In this document: piece by piece, positions 1 through 8,443 of the stretch
Layout: every line of letters begins with the position of its first letter
Position numbering within the stretch: the stretch's first letter is position 1
DNA from: Streptomyces sp. NBC_00670
GTDB lineage: Bacteria > Actinomycetota > Actinomycetes > Streptomycetales > Streptomycetaceae
Reading direction: 5' to 3'
NCBI RefSeq assembly: GCF_036226765.1
Contig: NZ_CP109017.1
Location: 1,689,501-1,753,500, forward strand
DNA length: 64,000 bases
The notes under the pieces: generated by a model
Database searches by the model: none
Told to the model about the DNA's origin: nothing
Seen by the model: only the letters and a program-made list of their open reading frames with translations
Translations under genes and position numbers: made by a program

Positions 1-16
1 ACCGGTGGGGCGGCGC

Positions 17-745
17 TCAGCCCGCCAGGCCCACCACCACCCAGATGAAGCCCACGCCCGCGACCGTGCACAGCAGCGTCGAGCGGGCGGGGTGGACGTG
101 GTGTGCCTCGGGCAGGATCTCGGCGGCGGCGAGGTAGAGCAGTACGCCGCCGAAGAGGCCGAGGTAGGCGCCGAGCGCCTGCTCCGGGATGGTGAGGAAC
201 AGGGTGGAGGCCGCGCCGGCCATCGGGGCGACGGCGTCCGCGAAGAGCATGATCAGCGCCTTGCGGCGGGCGTTCCCGTACAGGCTGGTGAGCGTGTACG
301 TGTTGAAGCCGTCGGCGAAGTCGTGGGCGACGACGGCGAGGGCGACGGCCGCGCCCATGCCGCCGCCGACCTGGAAGGCGGCGCCGATCGCGACACCGTC
401 CATCGCGCTGTGCCCGACCATCGCCGCGGCGGCCGTCAGGCCCACCTCGGGGGCCCGGTGGTTGTGCTCGTCGGCGCCGTGGGAGGCACGGCGGGCGGCG
501 AGCAGCCGTTCGACCAGGTGGGCCAGGAGGAAGCCGCCGACGAAGAGCAGCAGGGCCTCGGGGACGCCGAAGACGTCCTCGCCGGCCGCCCGAAGTGCCT
601 CGGGGAGCAGGTCGAGGCCGACCACGCCGAGCATCAGGCCGCCGGCCAGGCCCAGGACCAGGTGGCGGCGGTCGGTCACACGCTGTGCCGTCCAGCCGCC
701 GGCCAGCGTCATCAGGAACGCGCCGAGCGCGACGAGTACCGCCAT
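17..745 (-). CDS. ZIP family divalent metal transporter
   Basis: This 242-residue membrane protein belongs to the ZIP (zinc/iron-regulated transporter) family, which moves Zn2+ or related divalent cations into the cytoplasm. It is almost entirely hydrophobic, with about seven or eight predicted helices. The two metal-site helices are visible: GHSAMDG near residues 111-117 and AHDFADG near 140-146, the counterparts of the family HN/HS...G and HEFPEG motifs. A loop with H-rich character (DEHNH, about 92-96) could also bind metal. It diverges from cobM with about 140 bp between the starts. That neighbour suggests, but does not show, a role in cobalt supply; zinc is the default substrate. I saw no clear Zur-type operator. 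Confidence 0.85.
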   Translation of the reverse strand: MAVLVALGAFLMTLAGGWTAQRVTDRRHLVLGLAGGLMLGVVGLDLLPEALRAAGEDVFGVPEALLLFVGGFLLAHLVERLLAARRASHGADEHNHRAPEVGLTAAAAMVGHSAMDGVAIGAAFQVGGGMGAAVALAVVAHDFADGFNTYTLTSLYGNARRKALIMLFADAVAPMAGAASTLFLTIPEQALGAYLGLFGGVLLYLAAAEILPEAHHVHPARSTLLCTVAGVGFIWVVVGLAG

Positions 746-888
746 GGGCCCTTGCTATCCGATCAACCCCCGTTCGCGCACATCCGGACGCCTCGCCGCC
801 CCCGCACACCATGACATTCCGCACCACATCCACCACGAGGCCATCTCCGGCCCCGTGCGTGTCATTCCGTACGAGAGGACCCGACCCC

Positions 889-1707
889 ATGGCCGATGCC
901 CCCACCGGCAAGGTGACCTTCGTCGGTGCCGGCCCCGGCGCCGCCGATCTGCTGACGTTCCGTGCCGCGCGCGCGATCGCCGAGGCGGACGTGGTGATCT
1001 GGGCGGCCAGCCTCGTCCAGGCCGAGGTCCTCGAACACGCGCGCGAGGACGCGGAGGTCCTGGACTCGGCGACCATGTCGCTGGAGGACGTCGTCGCCGT
1101 GTACGAGCGGGCGCGCGCCGAGGGGCTGAAGGTGGCACGGATCCACTCCGGGGACCCGGCGCTGTGGGGCGGCACGCAGGAGCAGCTGGACCGGTGCACG
1201 GCCCTCGGCGTCGAGACGGAGATCGTGCCGGGCGTCTCGTCCTTCTCCGCCGTGGCCGCGCTGGCGCAGCGCGAGCTGACCATCCCGGAGGTGGCGCAGT
1301 CGGTGATCCTGACCCGGCTCGGCGGTGGCAAGACGCCGATGCCGCCGGGTGAGGAGGTCCGCGAGTTCGCCCGGCACGGCACCACGATGGCGCTGTTCCT
1401 GTCGGCGGCCCGCAGCGGCCAGCTGGTGCGGGAGCTGCTGGAGGGCGGCTATCCGACGACGACGCCGGTCGTGGTGGCGTACCAGGCGACCTGGCCGGAG
1501 GAGCTGATCGTGCGCTGCACGATCGGCACGCTGGAGGAGACGGTCAAGGAGCACAAGCTCTGGAAGCACACGTTGTTCCTGGTCGGCCCGGCCCTGGACG
1601 CGCACGGCACCCGCTCGCACCTGTACCACCCCGGCCACTTCCACGGCTTCCGCAAGGCCGACCCGGAGGCCCGCCGGGCCCTGCGCGCCCGGAACACGAC
1701 GCCATGA
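889..1707 (+). CDS. cobM: Precorrin-4 C11-methyltransferase
   Basis: CobM/CbiF transfers a methyl group from S-adenosylmethionine to C-11 of the corrin ring in cobalamin synthesis. The 272-residue protein has the tetrapyrrole methylase fold: a GAGPG loop near residues 13-17, HSGDPALWGG near 85-94, a PGVSSF turn, and a C-terminal TLFLVGPAL strand. I chose the ATG at 889 because GAGAGGA lies 9 bases upstream and the methylase domain begins right after it. The frame is open further upstream, but that part has no family similarity. It is the first gene of a six-gene operon, and its stop overlaps the cobL start in ATGA. No adenosylcobalamin riboswitch box is visible in the short leader. Confidence 0.93.
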   Translation: MADAPTGKVTFVGAGPGAADLLTFRAARAIAEADVVIWAASLVQAEVLEHAREDAEVLDSATMSLEDVVAVYERARAEGLKVARIHSGDPALWGGTQEQLDRCTALGVETEIVPGVSSFSAVAALAQRELTIPEVAQSVILTRLGGGKTPMPPGEEVREFARHGTTMALFLSAARSGQLVRELLEGGYPTTTPVVVAYQATWPEELIVRCTIGTLEETVKEHKLWKHTLFLVGPALDAHGTRSHLYHPGHFHGFRKADPEARRALRARNTTP

Positions 1708-2981
1708 ATGAGTCGACGAAGATCATCGTCGTCGGTACGGGCACCGGCGCCCCGCTCGCCGACCAGGCGCGGGCGGCGGTGGCCGGGGCCGGGCTGGTCG
1801 TGGGCGGACGGCGGCATCTGGCGGCGGCGCCGGTGCCGGACACCGCCGAACGGGTGACGCTCGGGCCGCTGGCGCCGGCGCTGGAGGCGATCGCCCGGCA
1901 TCTGGAGAAGGGCGGGGCGGGCCCGGTGGTCGTGCTGGCCTCCGGCGATCCCGGGTTCTTCGGGATCGTGCGGGCGCTGGCGGAACGGTTCGGCGGTGCC
2001 CGGCTCGACGTACGGCCGGGTGTGTCGTCGGTGGCGGCCGCGTGCGCGCGCGCCGGGCTGCCGTGGGACGACGCGGTGGTGGTGAGCGCGCACGGACGCG
2101 CCCTGCGGACGGCCGTGAACGTCTGCCGCGCCCACCCCAAGGTGGCGGTGCTGACCGGTCCCGGCGCGGGCCCGGCCGAGCTGGGCGCGGCGCTGGCGGA
2201 CGGGCCGGACGGGCGGGTCCTGGTGGTGGCGCGGGCCCTCGGCGACCCCGACGCCGAACGCTTCGAACGGGTGTCCCCCACCGAGGCCGCCGCCCGTGAC
2301 TGGGGCGAGGCGGTGAACGTCGTCCTGTGTCTGGACCCGGCCCGCGCGCTGGGCCCCGTCCGCACGGTGGCCGGTCCGCGGACCGGGCCCGCCGGGGGCT
2401 GGGCGCTGCCCGAGGACGCCTTCGCGCACCGCGACTCGATGATCACCAAGGCGGAGGTGCGGGCGCTGGCGCTGGCCCGCCTCGGGCCCCGGCTCGGCGA
2501 GCTGGTGTGGGACGTGGGCGCGGGCTCCGGCTCGGTGGCCGTGGAGTGCGCGCGGTTCGGCACGGCGGTCGTGGCCGTGGAGAAGACGGCGGACGGTGTC
2601 GGACGGATCCGCGCCAACGCCGCCGCGCACGGCGTCGACGTACACGTGGTGCACGGCGTGGCGCCCGAGGCGCTGGCGGGCCTTGCCGACGACCCGGACG
2701 CCGTGTTCGTCGGCGGGGGCGGCGCGGATCTGCCGGACGTCGCCGCCGCGTGTGCGCGGCGGGCCCGGCGGACGGTCGTGGTGGCGCTGGCCGCGCTCGA
2801 CCGGGTCCCGGCGGCCCGGGCGGCGCTGACCGGCGCCGGTCTCGACGTGGACGGCGTGCTGTTGCAGTCCTCCCGGCTCGCGCCGCTGCCCGGGGACGTG
2901 ACCCGGCTGGCGGCGGCCAACCCCGTTTTCCTGCTGTGGGGCGTACGGCCCCCGGCGACTGCTGAAGGAGTTGCCCTGTGA
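1704..2981 (+). CDS. cobL: Precorrin-6Y C5,15-methyltransferase (decarboxylating), CbiE-CbiT fusion
   Basis: CobL methylates C-5 and C-15 of precorrin-6Y and removes the acetate carboxyl at C-12. The 425 residues split into two enzymes. Residues 1 to about 215 are the CbiE-type tetrapyrrole methylase (VVGTGTG at 9-15, LASGDPGFFG near 78-87, RPGVSSVAAA). From about 240 onward is the CbiT-type class I methyltransferase, with the SAM loop DVGAGSGSVAVE near 269-280 and a DSMITKAEVR lead-in. The total length is normal for the fused form. The start overlaps cobM and the stop overlaps the next gene (GTGA), so the genes are translationally coupled. Confidence 0.93.
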   Translation: MNESTKIIVVGTGTGAPLADQARAAVAGAGLVVGGRRHLAAAPVPDTAERVTLGPLAPALEAIARHLEKGGAGPVVVLASGDPGFFGIVRALAERFGGARLDVRPGVSSVAAACARAGLPWDDAVVVSAHGRALRTAVNVCRAHPKVAVLTGPGAGPAELGAALADGPDGRVLVVARALGDPDAERFERVSPTEAAARDWGEAVNVVLCLDPARALGPVRTVAGPRTGPAGGWALPEDAFAHRDSMITKAEVRALALARLGPRLGELVWDVGAGSGSVAVECARFGTAVVAVEKTADGVGRIRANAAAHGVDVHVVHGVAPEALAGLADDPDAVFVGGGGADLPDVAAACARRARRTVVVALAALDRVPAARAALTGAGLDVDGVLLQSSRLAPLPGDVTRLAAANPVFLLWGVRPPATAEGVAL

Positions 2982-4660
2982 TCGGCCTGATTTCCGCCAC
3001 CGCGGCGGGCGCGGCCGCGCGTGACCGGCTGGCGGCGGCGTGGCCGGAGCGTACGCGCGTCTACGAGGGTCCCGTCGGGGACGCCGTACGGCGGGCGTTC
3101 GCGGAGTGCGAGCGGCTCGTGTGCTTCCTGGCGACGGGCGCGACGGTACGTCTGCTCGTGCCGCTGCTCGGCGACAAGCACACCGACCCGGGCGTGGTCT
3201 GCGTCGACGAGGGCGGACGGTTCGCGGTGTCGCTGGTGGGCGGCCACGGCGGCGGGGCCAACGAGCTGGCGCGCGCGGTGGGCGAGGTGCTGGGTGCCGC
3301 GCCCGTGGTGACGACGGCGACGGACGCGACGGACCTGCCGGGCCTGGACACGCTCGGCCTGCCGGTGGAGGGCGCGGTGGCCGCCGTGTCGCGGGCGCTG
3401 CTCGACGGGGAGCCGGTGGCGCTGCGGGCGGAGGTGGCGTGGCCGCTGCCGCCGCTGCCGGTGGCGGCCGAGGGGGCGTACGCGGTCCGGGTCACCGACC
3501 GGCTCGTGGAACCGGACGACCGGGAGGTGGTGCTCCGGCCGCCGAGCCTGGTGGTGGGCGTGGGCGCCTCGAAGGGCGCGCCCGTGGCGGAGGTGCTCGG
3601 GCTGGTCGAGGACGCGCTGCGCGAGGCCGGGCTGTCCCCTGCCTCCGTCGCCGAACTGGCCACCGTGGACGCGAAGGCGGAGGAGCCGGGTCTTGTGGAG
3701 GCGGCCGCGCGCCTTGGCGTGCCGCTGGTGACGTACTCCGCCGGGGAGCTGGCGGAGGTGGACGTGCCGAACCCGTCCGAGGCCCCGCTCGCCGCCGTCG
3801 GCACGCCGTCGGTGGCGGAGGCGGCGGCGCTGGTGCGCGGGGGCGAACTCCTCGTGCCCAAGCGGAAGTCGGCGGCGCGGCCCGCGATGGCGACCTGTGC
3901 GGTCGTACGGCGTCCGGGGCGCGGGCGGCTCGCGGTGGTCGGGCTCGGCCCGGGCGCGCGCGACCTGCTGACCCCGCGCGCGAAGGCGGAGTTGCGCCGG
4001 GCGTCGGTGCTCGTCGGGCTCGACCAGTACGTCGACCAGATCCGCGATCTGCTGCGCCCGGGCACCCGCGTCCTGGAGTCGGGGCTCGGCGCGGAGGAGG
4101 AGCGGGCGCGGACGGCGGTGGCCGAGGCGCGGCGCGGGCACGCGGTCGCGCTGATCGGCAGCGGGGACGCCGGGGTGTACGCGATGGCCTCGCCCGCGCT
4201 GGCGGAGGCGTCCGACGACATCGACGTGGTCGGGGTGCCGGGGGTGACGGCGGCGCTGGCGGCCGGGGCGATCCTGGGCGCGCCGCTGGGCCACGACCAC
4301 GTGTCGATCAGCCTGTCCGACCTGCACACGCCGTGGGAGGTCATCGAGCGCCGGGTGCGGGCGGCGGCCGAGGCGGACCTCGTCGTGACGTTCTACAACC
4401 CGCGGAGCCGGGGCCGCGACTGGCAGTTGCCGAAGGCGCTGGCGATCCTCGCCGGACACCGGGAGCCGGGCACACCGGTGGGCGTCGTCCGCAACGCCTC
4501 GCGCGCGGACGAGTCGGGCCGGGTGACGACGCTTTCCGCGCTGGACCCGGCGACCGTCGACATGATGACCGTCGTGACGGTGGGCAACACCGCGACCCGC
4601 GAGATCGCCGGCCGCATGGTGACCCCGCGCGGCTACCGCTGGCAGGAGGAGGCCAAGTGA
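2978..4660 (+). CDS. cobJ: CbiG-CobJ fusion: cobalt-precorrin-5A hydrolase / precorrin-3B C17-methyltransferase
   Basis: This 560-residue protein joins two corrin-ring enzymes. The N-terminal 310 residues match CbiG, which opens the delta-lactone: an N-terminal domain with CFLATGATVRLLVPLL and SLVGGHGGGANELAR, then a C-terminal domain with VVGVGASKGAP and TVDAKAEEPGL. From about residue 313 follows CobJ/CbiH, the ring-contracting C-17 methyltransferase (LAVVGLGPGARDLLTPRA, GSGDAGVYAM, DLHTPWEVIE, TFYNPRSRGRDWQLPKA). The start is GTG with GAAGGAG 7 bases upstream. This fusion is common in actinobacteria. A CbiG domain next to aerobic-type CobJ is typical of the mixed actinobacterial pathway. 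Confidence 0.92.
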   Translation: MIGLISATAAGAAARDRLAAAWPERTRVYEGPVGDAVRRAFAECERLVCFLATGATVRLLVPLLGDKHTDPGVVCVDEGGRFAVSLVGGHGGGANELARAVGEVLGAAPVVTTATDATDLPGLDTLGLPVEGAVAAVSRALLDGEPVALRAEVAWPLPPLPVAAEGAYAVRVTDRLVEPDDREVVLRPPSLVVGVGASKGAPVAEVLGLVEDALREAGLSPASVAELATVDAKAEEPGLVEAAARLGVPLVTYSAGELAEVDVPNPSEAPLAAVGTPSVAEAAALVRGGELLVPKRKSAARPAMATCAVVRRPGRGRLAVVGLGPGARDLLTPRAKAELRRASVLVGLDQYVDQIRDLLRPGTRVLESGLGAEEERARTAVAEARRGHAVALIGSGDAGVYAMASPALAEASDDIDVVGVPGVTAALAAGAILGAPLGHDHVSISLSDLHTPWEVIERRVRAAAEADLVVTFYNPRSRGRDWQLPKALAILAGHREPGTPVGVVRNASRADESGRVTTLSALDPATVDMMTVVTVGNTATREIAGRMVTPRGYRWQEEAK

Positions 4661-5259
4661 ACCGCGTGATCCACCCGATCGAACAGGAGTCCTTCCGGCG
4701 GCTGCGCGCCCGCCTGGACACCTCGCACTTCCCGCCGCTGACCCGGGCGGTGGTGGAGCGGGTGATCCACTCCGCCGCCGATCTCGACTACGCGGCCGAT
4801 CTCGTCCTGGACGAGGCCGAGTTGGTGACCGCGCACGCCGCCCTGCACGCGGGGGCGCCGGTGGTGGTGGACGTGGAGATGGTCGCGGCGGGCATCACGC
4901 GCCGCGACACCGTCTGCCGTCTGAAGGAGGCCAAGTCCGGCCCCGGGCTGACCCGTTCCGCGCACGCGGTGCGGCTGGCGTACGAGGAGGTCGGCCCCGG
5001 CGCGCTGTGGGTGATCGGCTGTGCGCCCACCGCGCTGGAGGAGTTGCTGACGTTGGACGCCTCCCCCGCGCTCGTCATCGGTCTGCCCGTCGGCTTCGTC
5101 GGCGCGGCCGAGTCCAAGGCCGCGCTGCGCGCGAGCGGGCTGCCCGCCGTGAGCAACGTGTCCGAGAAGGGCGGTTCGGCGGTGGCCGCGGCCGCGCTGA
5201 ACGCCCTGCTGTACCACCCCGTTTCACGCCCCGTTTCACACCTTGAGGAGACTCTGTGA
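4657..5259 (+). CDS. cobH: Precorrin-8X methylmutase
   Basis: CobH/CbiC moves the methyl group from C-11 to C-12 to give hydrogenobyrinate. The protein is 200 residues, the usual size. The catalytic histidine is seen in RVIHSAADLDYA (about residues 34-45). Other family signatures are GITRRDTVCRL, GPGLTRSAHAV, GCAPTALEEL and GLPVGFVGAAESK. The start is the GTG that overlaps the preceding stop (GTGA), with GGAGGAGG just upstream. A longer open frame exists upstream but only shadows cobJ. Confidence 0.93.
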   Translation: MNRVIHPIEQESFRRLRARLDTSHFPPLTRAVVERVIHSAADLDYAADLVLDEAELVTAHAALHAGAPVVVDVEMVAAGITRRDTVCRLKEAKSGPGLTRSAHAVRLAYEEVGPGALWVIGCAPTALEELLTLDASPALVIGLPVGFVGAAESKAALRASGLPAVSNVSEKGGSAVAAAALNALLYHPVSRPVSHLEETL

Positions 5260-6188
5260 CCGCCCCGACGCCCCCCGCCCTGCTCATCGCCGGACACGGC
5301 ACCCGGGACGAGGCCGGGGCCGAGGCATTCCGTTCGTTCGTACGGGAGTTGGGGCGCCGGCACCCCGAACTGCCCGTCGCGGGCGGCTTCATCGAGCTGT
5401 CCCCGCCGCCGCTGGGTGACGCGGTGGGCGAGCTGGTGGAGCGGGGGGTGCGCCGGTTCGCCGCCGTCCCGCTGATGCTGGTCTCCGCCGGGCACGCCAA
5501 GGGCGACATCCCGGCGGCACTGGCCCGCGAGAAGGAGCGGCACCCGGGGATCTCGTACACCTACGGCCGTCCGCTGGGCCCGCACCCGTCGCTCCTCGCG
5601 GTGCTGGAACGGCGCCTCGGCCAGGCCCTTCAGGGCACGGGCTGGGACCCGTCCGAGGTGACGGTGCTGCTGGTGGGGCGCGGTTCGACCGACCCGGACG
5701 CCAACGCCGAGGTGCACAAGGCCGCGCGGCTGCTGTGGGAGGGGCGCGGGTACGCGGGCGTGGAACCGGCGTTCGTGTCGCTGGCGGCGCCGGACGTGCC
5801 GACCGGCCTGGACCGCTGCGCGAGGCTGGGCGCGCGCCGCATCGTCGTCCTCCCCTACTTCCTGTTCACCGGCATCCTGCCGGACCGGGTGCGGGAGCAG
5901 ACGCAGATCTGGGCGGCGGCGCACCCGGAGGTGGGCGTGCGGTCGGCCGACGTGATCGGCCCGGAGCCGGAGCTGCTCGACCTGGTGTGGGAGCGGTACG
6001 AGGAGGCGGCGAAGGGGGGCGTGCGGATGAACTGCGACGCGTGCGTGTACCGGATCGCGCTGCCGGGGTTCGAGGACAAGGTGGGGCTGCCGCAGCAGCC
6101 GCACTTCCACCCGGACGACGAGGGGCACGACGGGCACGGGCACGGGCATCACCACGGGCACGGGCACGCGCACTCCCATGCGCACTGA
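5256..6188 (+). CDS. cbiX: Sirohydrochlorin/hydrogenobyrinate-type chelatase with His-rich tail
   Basis: CbiX inserts Co2+ into the tetrapyrrole. The 310 residues contain two chelatase half-domains. The first begins LLIAGHGTRDEAGAEAF (about 8-24, with the metal-binding His) and carries VPLMLVSAGHAKGDIP (about 71-86, second His). The second begins VTVLLVGRGSTDPDAN and has VVLPYFLFTGILPDRV. A short motif MNCDACVYRIALPGFEDK follows. The last 30 residues are extremely rich in His, with a HGHGHHHGHGHAHSHAH run, and probably hold or sequester cobalt. The start overlaps the cobH stop. The last 11 bases overlap cobC, so the His-tail DNA also encodes the cobC start. Confidence 0.88.
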   Translation: MTAPTPPALLIAGHGTRDEAGAEAFRSFVRELGRRHPELPVAGGFIELSPPPLGDAVGELVERGVRRFAAVPLMLVSAGHAKGDIPAALAREKERHPGISYTYGRPLGPHPSLLAVLERRLGQALQGTGWDPSEVTVLLVGRGSTDPDANAEVHKAARLLWEGRGYAGVEPAFVSLAAPDVPTGLDRCARLGARRIVVLPYFLFTGILPDRVREQTQIWAAAHPEVGVRSADVIGPEPELLDLVWERYEEAAKGGVRMNCDACVYRIALPGFEDKVGLPQQPHFHPDDEGHDGHGHGHHHGHGHAHSHAH

Positions 6189-7251
6189 CGGAGCCCCTGG
6201 TCCGGACGGGTCCGACCTGCTGCGGCACCACGGGGACGCCGAGGTGCGGGACGGCGGCGGTGCCCTGGTGGACCTCGCGGTGAACGTCCGCGCGGACACG
6301 CCCCCGGCGTGGCTGCGCGAGTGCATCGCCGCCTCGCTGACCACTCTGGCCGCCTACCCCGACGGCCGGGCCGCGCGGGCGGCGGTCGCGGCGCGGCACG
6401 GGCTGCCGGTGGAGCGGGTGCTGCTGACGGCGGGTGCGGCGGAGGCGTTCGTGCTGCTGGCGCGGGCGCTGCGGGTACGCCGGCCCGTGGTCGTGCACCC
6501 GCAGTTCACGGAGCCGGAGGCGGCGCTGCGGGACGCGGGGCACGAGGTGGGGCGGGTGCTGCTGCGGGAGTCGGACGGCTTCCGGCTGCGTCCGGACGCC
6601 GTGCCGGAGGAGGCGGACCTGGTGGTGATCGGCAACCCGACCAATCCGACGTCGGTGCTGCACCCGGCGGCCGTGATCGCCGGACTCGCCCGTCCCGGGC
6701 GGACGTTGGTGGTGGACGAGGCGTTCATGGACGCGGTGCCGGGGGAGCGGGAGGCGCTGGCGGGGCGGACGGACGTGCCGGGGCTGGTGGTGCTGCGCAG
6801 TCTGACGAAGACGTGGGGGCTGGCGGGGCTGCGGATCGGGTACGTGCTGGCGGCGCCGGACGTGGTCCGTGCGCTGGGGCGGGTGCAGCCGTTGTGGCCG
6901 GTGTCCACGCCGGCGTTGGTGGCTGCGGAGGCGTGTGTGTCGCCTGCGGCGGTGGTGGAGGCGGGGCGGGTGGCGCGTGGGGTCGCGGCGGATCGCGCGT
7001 TCCTCGTTGCCGGGTTGCGGGACGGGGGGCTGGCCGCGGTGGTGGATCCTCCGCGGGCCCCCTTCGTCCTCGCCCGCGTGCCGGGCGCGGCGGGGGTCCG
7101 CCGGGGCCTGCGCGAACTGGGGTTCGCGGTGCGGAGGGGCGATACGTTTCCGGGTCTTGAGGGTGACTGCTGGCTGCGGCTGGCGGTACGGGGCCGGGAG
7201 ACGACGGAGGCGTTCCTGGGGGCGCTGCGGAAGGTGCGGGGCGGGGGGTAG
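6178..7251 (+). CDS. cobC: CobC-type PLP-dependent aminotransferase/decarboxylase
   Basis: This 357-residue fold-type I PLP enzyme resembles histidinol-phosphate aminotransferase and the actinobacterial CobC (Rv2231c) branch, linked to the aminopropanol arm of the B12 lower loop. Visible features are the substrate end VNVRADTPPAWL, VLLTAGAAEAFVLLARAL, GNPTNPTSVLHP, the VVDEAFMDAVPGE aspartate, and the PLP lysine in RSLTKTWGLAGLRIGY. The C-terminus has GDCWLRLAVRG. It overlaps cbiX by 11 bases at the end of the cob operon. Threonine-phosphate decarboxylase activity is inferred from the family and context; transamination cannot be excluded. Confidence 0.8.
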   Translation: MRTDGAPGPDGSDLLRHHGDAEVRDGGGALVDLAVNVRADTPPAWLRECIAASLTTLAAYPDGRAARAAVAARHGLPVERVLLTAGAAEAFVLLARALRVRRPVVVHPQFTEPEAALRDAGHEVGRVLLRESDGFRLRPDAVPEEADLVVIGNPTNPTSVLHPAAVIAGLARPGRTLVVDEAFMDAVPGEREALAGRTDVPGLVVLRSLTKTWGLAGLRIGYVLAAPDVVRALGRVQPLWPVSTPALVAAEACVSPAAVVEAGRVARGVAADRAFLVAGLRDGGLAAVVDPPRAPFVLARVPGAAGVRRGLRELGFAVRRGDTFPGLEGDCWLRLAVRGRETTEAFLGALRKVRGGG

Positions 7252-7256
7252 GGCAA

Positions 7257-7357
7257 TTCCTTCGCCCCCACCGCCCCTACCCTTCCCGTCCCCGGGGGCT
7301 CCGCCCCCGGACCCCCACACGGGCCCCGCCCCGTTTCGCGCAGTTCCCCGCGCCCCT
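7257..7357. repeat. Modular intergenic repeat, copy 1
   Basis: Begins six bases after the cobC stop. It has three parts: a C-rich, G-poor tract (7261-7291); a strong hairpin CCGGGGGC-TCC-GCCCCCGG (7292-7310); and the motif CGCGCAGTTCCCCGCGCCCCT (7337-7357, 21 bases; core GCAGTTCCCCGCGCCCC). It fills the whole space between cobC and the convergent surface-protein gene and probably ends transcription of one or both. Confidence 0.75.
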
Positions 7358-7363
7358 GAACCG

Positions 7364-8293
7364 TCAGCTTCTCCTGCGCAGCGCGGCGAACACACCCCCG
7401 CCCACCATCAGCAGCACAACCGACCCACCCGCGAGATACGGCGTCATCGAACTCCCGCCCGTCTCCGCGAGCCCCTCCTCCGTCCGCTCCCCCTGGGCCC
7501 GCACATCCTCCGGGGCCTCCGCCCCACCCCCACCCGCCGGCTCCGCGCTCCCCGGCGCCCCGCACTCCGCCGACGCCAGCGTCACCGTCCCCTCCACCTC
7601 GGCCACGTTCAGCTTCAACGGGTTGACGGACACCGTCAGTTCGAGCGCGGTCGCGGCAGCCGTACGGGACGTCGTCGTCCGCTTGGAGAGATCCAGCCGC
7701 ACCTCCCCCACCCCCGGCAACTTCACCTCGGTCGGCCCACCCGCGCTCACGGTCACCTTCTTGCCGAGCACGGTCACCGGCCCGAGGACGTTGGCCGAGG
7801 CGACCGGCTCCTTCCCGGCCTCGCAGGTCGCCGTCGACGTGACCTGGGTCAGCTCGACCAGGGACAGCAACGGCAGCCCGGGCACGTGCAGCCGGGCATG
7901 CGCGAGTTCGGTACGCGCCTCGGCCGTGCCTCCGGACACGGTCGCCTTCGCGCTCGCCGCATCGGCGTGCAGCACGCTGAACGGACGGCCGTGGTCGACG
8001 CCGTCGAGCCGTGCGGTGAGCGCGGTCTTCTCCGCGCTCCGCGGCGCCCGCACCTCGTTGAGCGTGACCGCGAGGGGCACGTTCACGGTCTTGGCGGCGA
8101 GCGAGACGTCGAGCCCGGTGCGCAGGACGACGGCGTGCGCACTGCCGGCGTCACGCCCGTGCCCGTGCCCGCCGGTCGCGGCGGCGGACCCGGCGCCCGC
8201 GAGGACGACGGACCCCGCGACCAGCGCGGTGGCGGCGGCGACGGCGACGGCGCCGAGACGGCGTGCGGGCAGGCGGAAAGTGGAGCCGTTCAC
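7364..8293 (-). CDS. LAETG-anchored surface protein (SCO1860-like)
   Basis: A secreted, probably cell-wall-attached protein of 309 residues. It starts with a Sec signal peptide (AVAVAAATALVAGSVVLAGAGSAA, ending near 39) and ends in a class E sortase signal. That signal is LAETG about 35 residues from the end, then the hydrophobic stretch YLAGGSVVLLMVGGGVFAAL and RRRS. The body is rich in beta-forming Val/Thr with two cysteines (TATCEAGKE, SAECGAPG) and no enzyme motif. A Pro/Gly/Glu-rich linker precedes LAETG. I recognise it as the SCO1860-type SCO-family LAETG protein from its place between the cob and ect genes; its function is unknown. Confidence 0.82.
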   Translation of the reverse strand: MNGSTFRLPARRLGAVAVAAATALVAGSVVLAGAGSAAATGGHGHGRDAGSAHAVVLRTGLDVSLAAKTVNVPLAVTLNEVRAPRSAEKTALTARLDGVDHGRPFSVLHADAASAKATVSGGTAEARTELAHARLHVPGLPLLSLVELTQVTSTATCEAGKEPVASANVLGPVTVLGKKVTVSAGGPTEVKLPGVGEVRLDLSKRTTTSRTAAATALELTVSVNPLKLNVAEVEGTVTLASAECGAPGSAEPAGGGGAEAPEDVRAQGERTEEGLAETGGSSMTPYLAGGSVVLLMVGGGVFAALRRRS

Positions 8294-8443
8294 GGCGTGG
8301 GACCCCCATGGGATACGTGGGACAGATGGTGGGACCCGGTCAGAATTACCTACTGTCAGTGAACGGTCAGCAATCCTGGGTTACTTCACTCCATCGAGGG
8401 GTTTCCGCGAACGGGTTCGAATAGGAGGGCGAGCGGGCGGCGC

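Noticed and set aside
745..889. Cobalamin riboswitch or metal operator upstream of cobM
   Set aside because: No B12-box (GCCACTG) and no room for the aptamer. Only a weak direct repeat TGACATTCCG/TGTCATTCCG (812, 860) is present.
1544..4459. Very long open frame on the minus strand opposite cobL/cbiG-cobJ
   Set aside because: It is the mirror of high-GC third-codon bias; its protein is low-complexity Arg/Pro/His-rich with no domain, while the plus strand encodes clear CobL and CbiG-CobJ.
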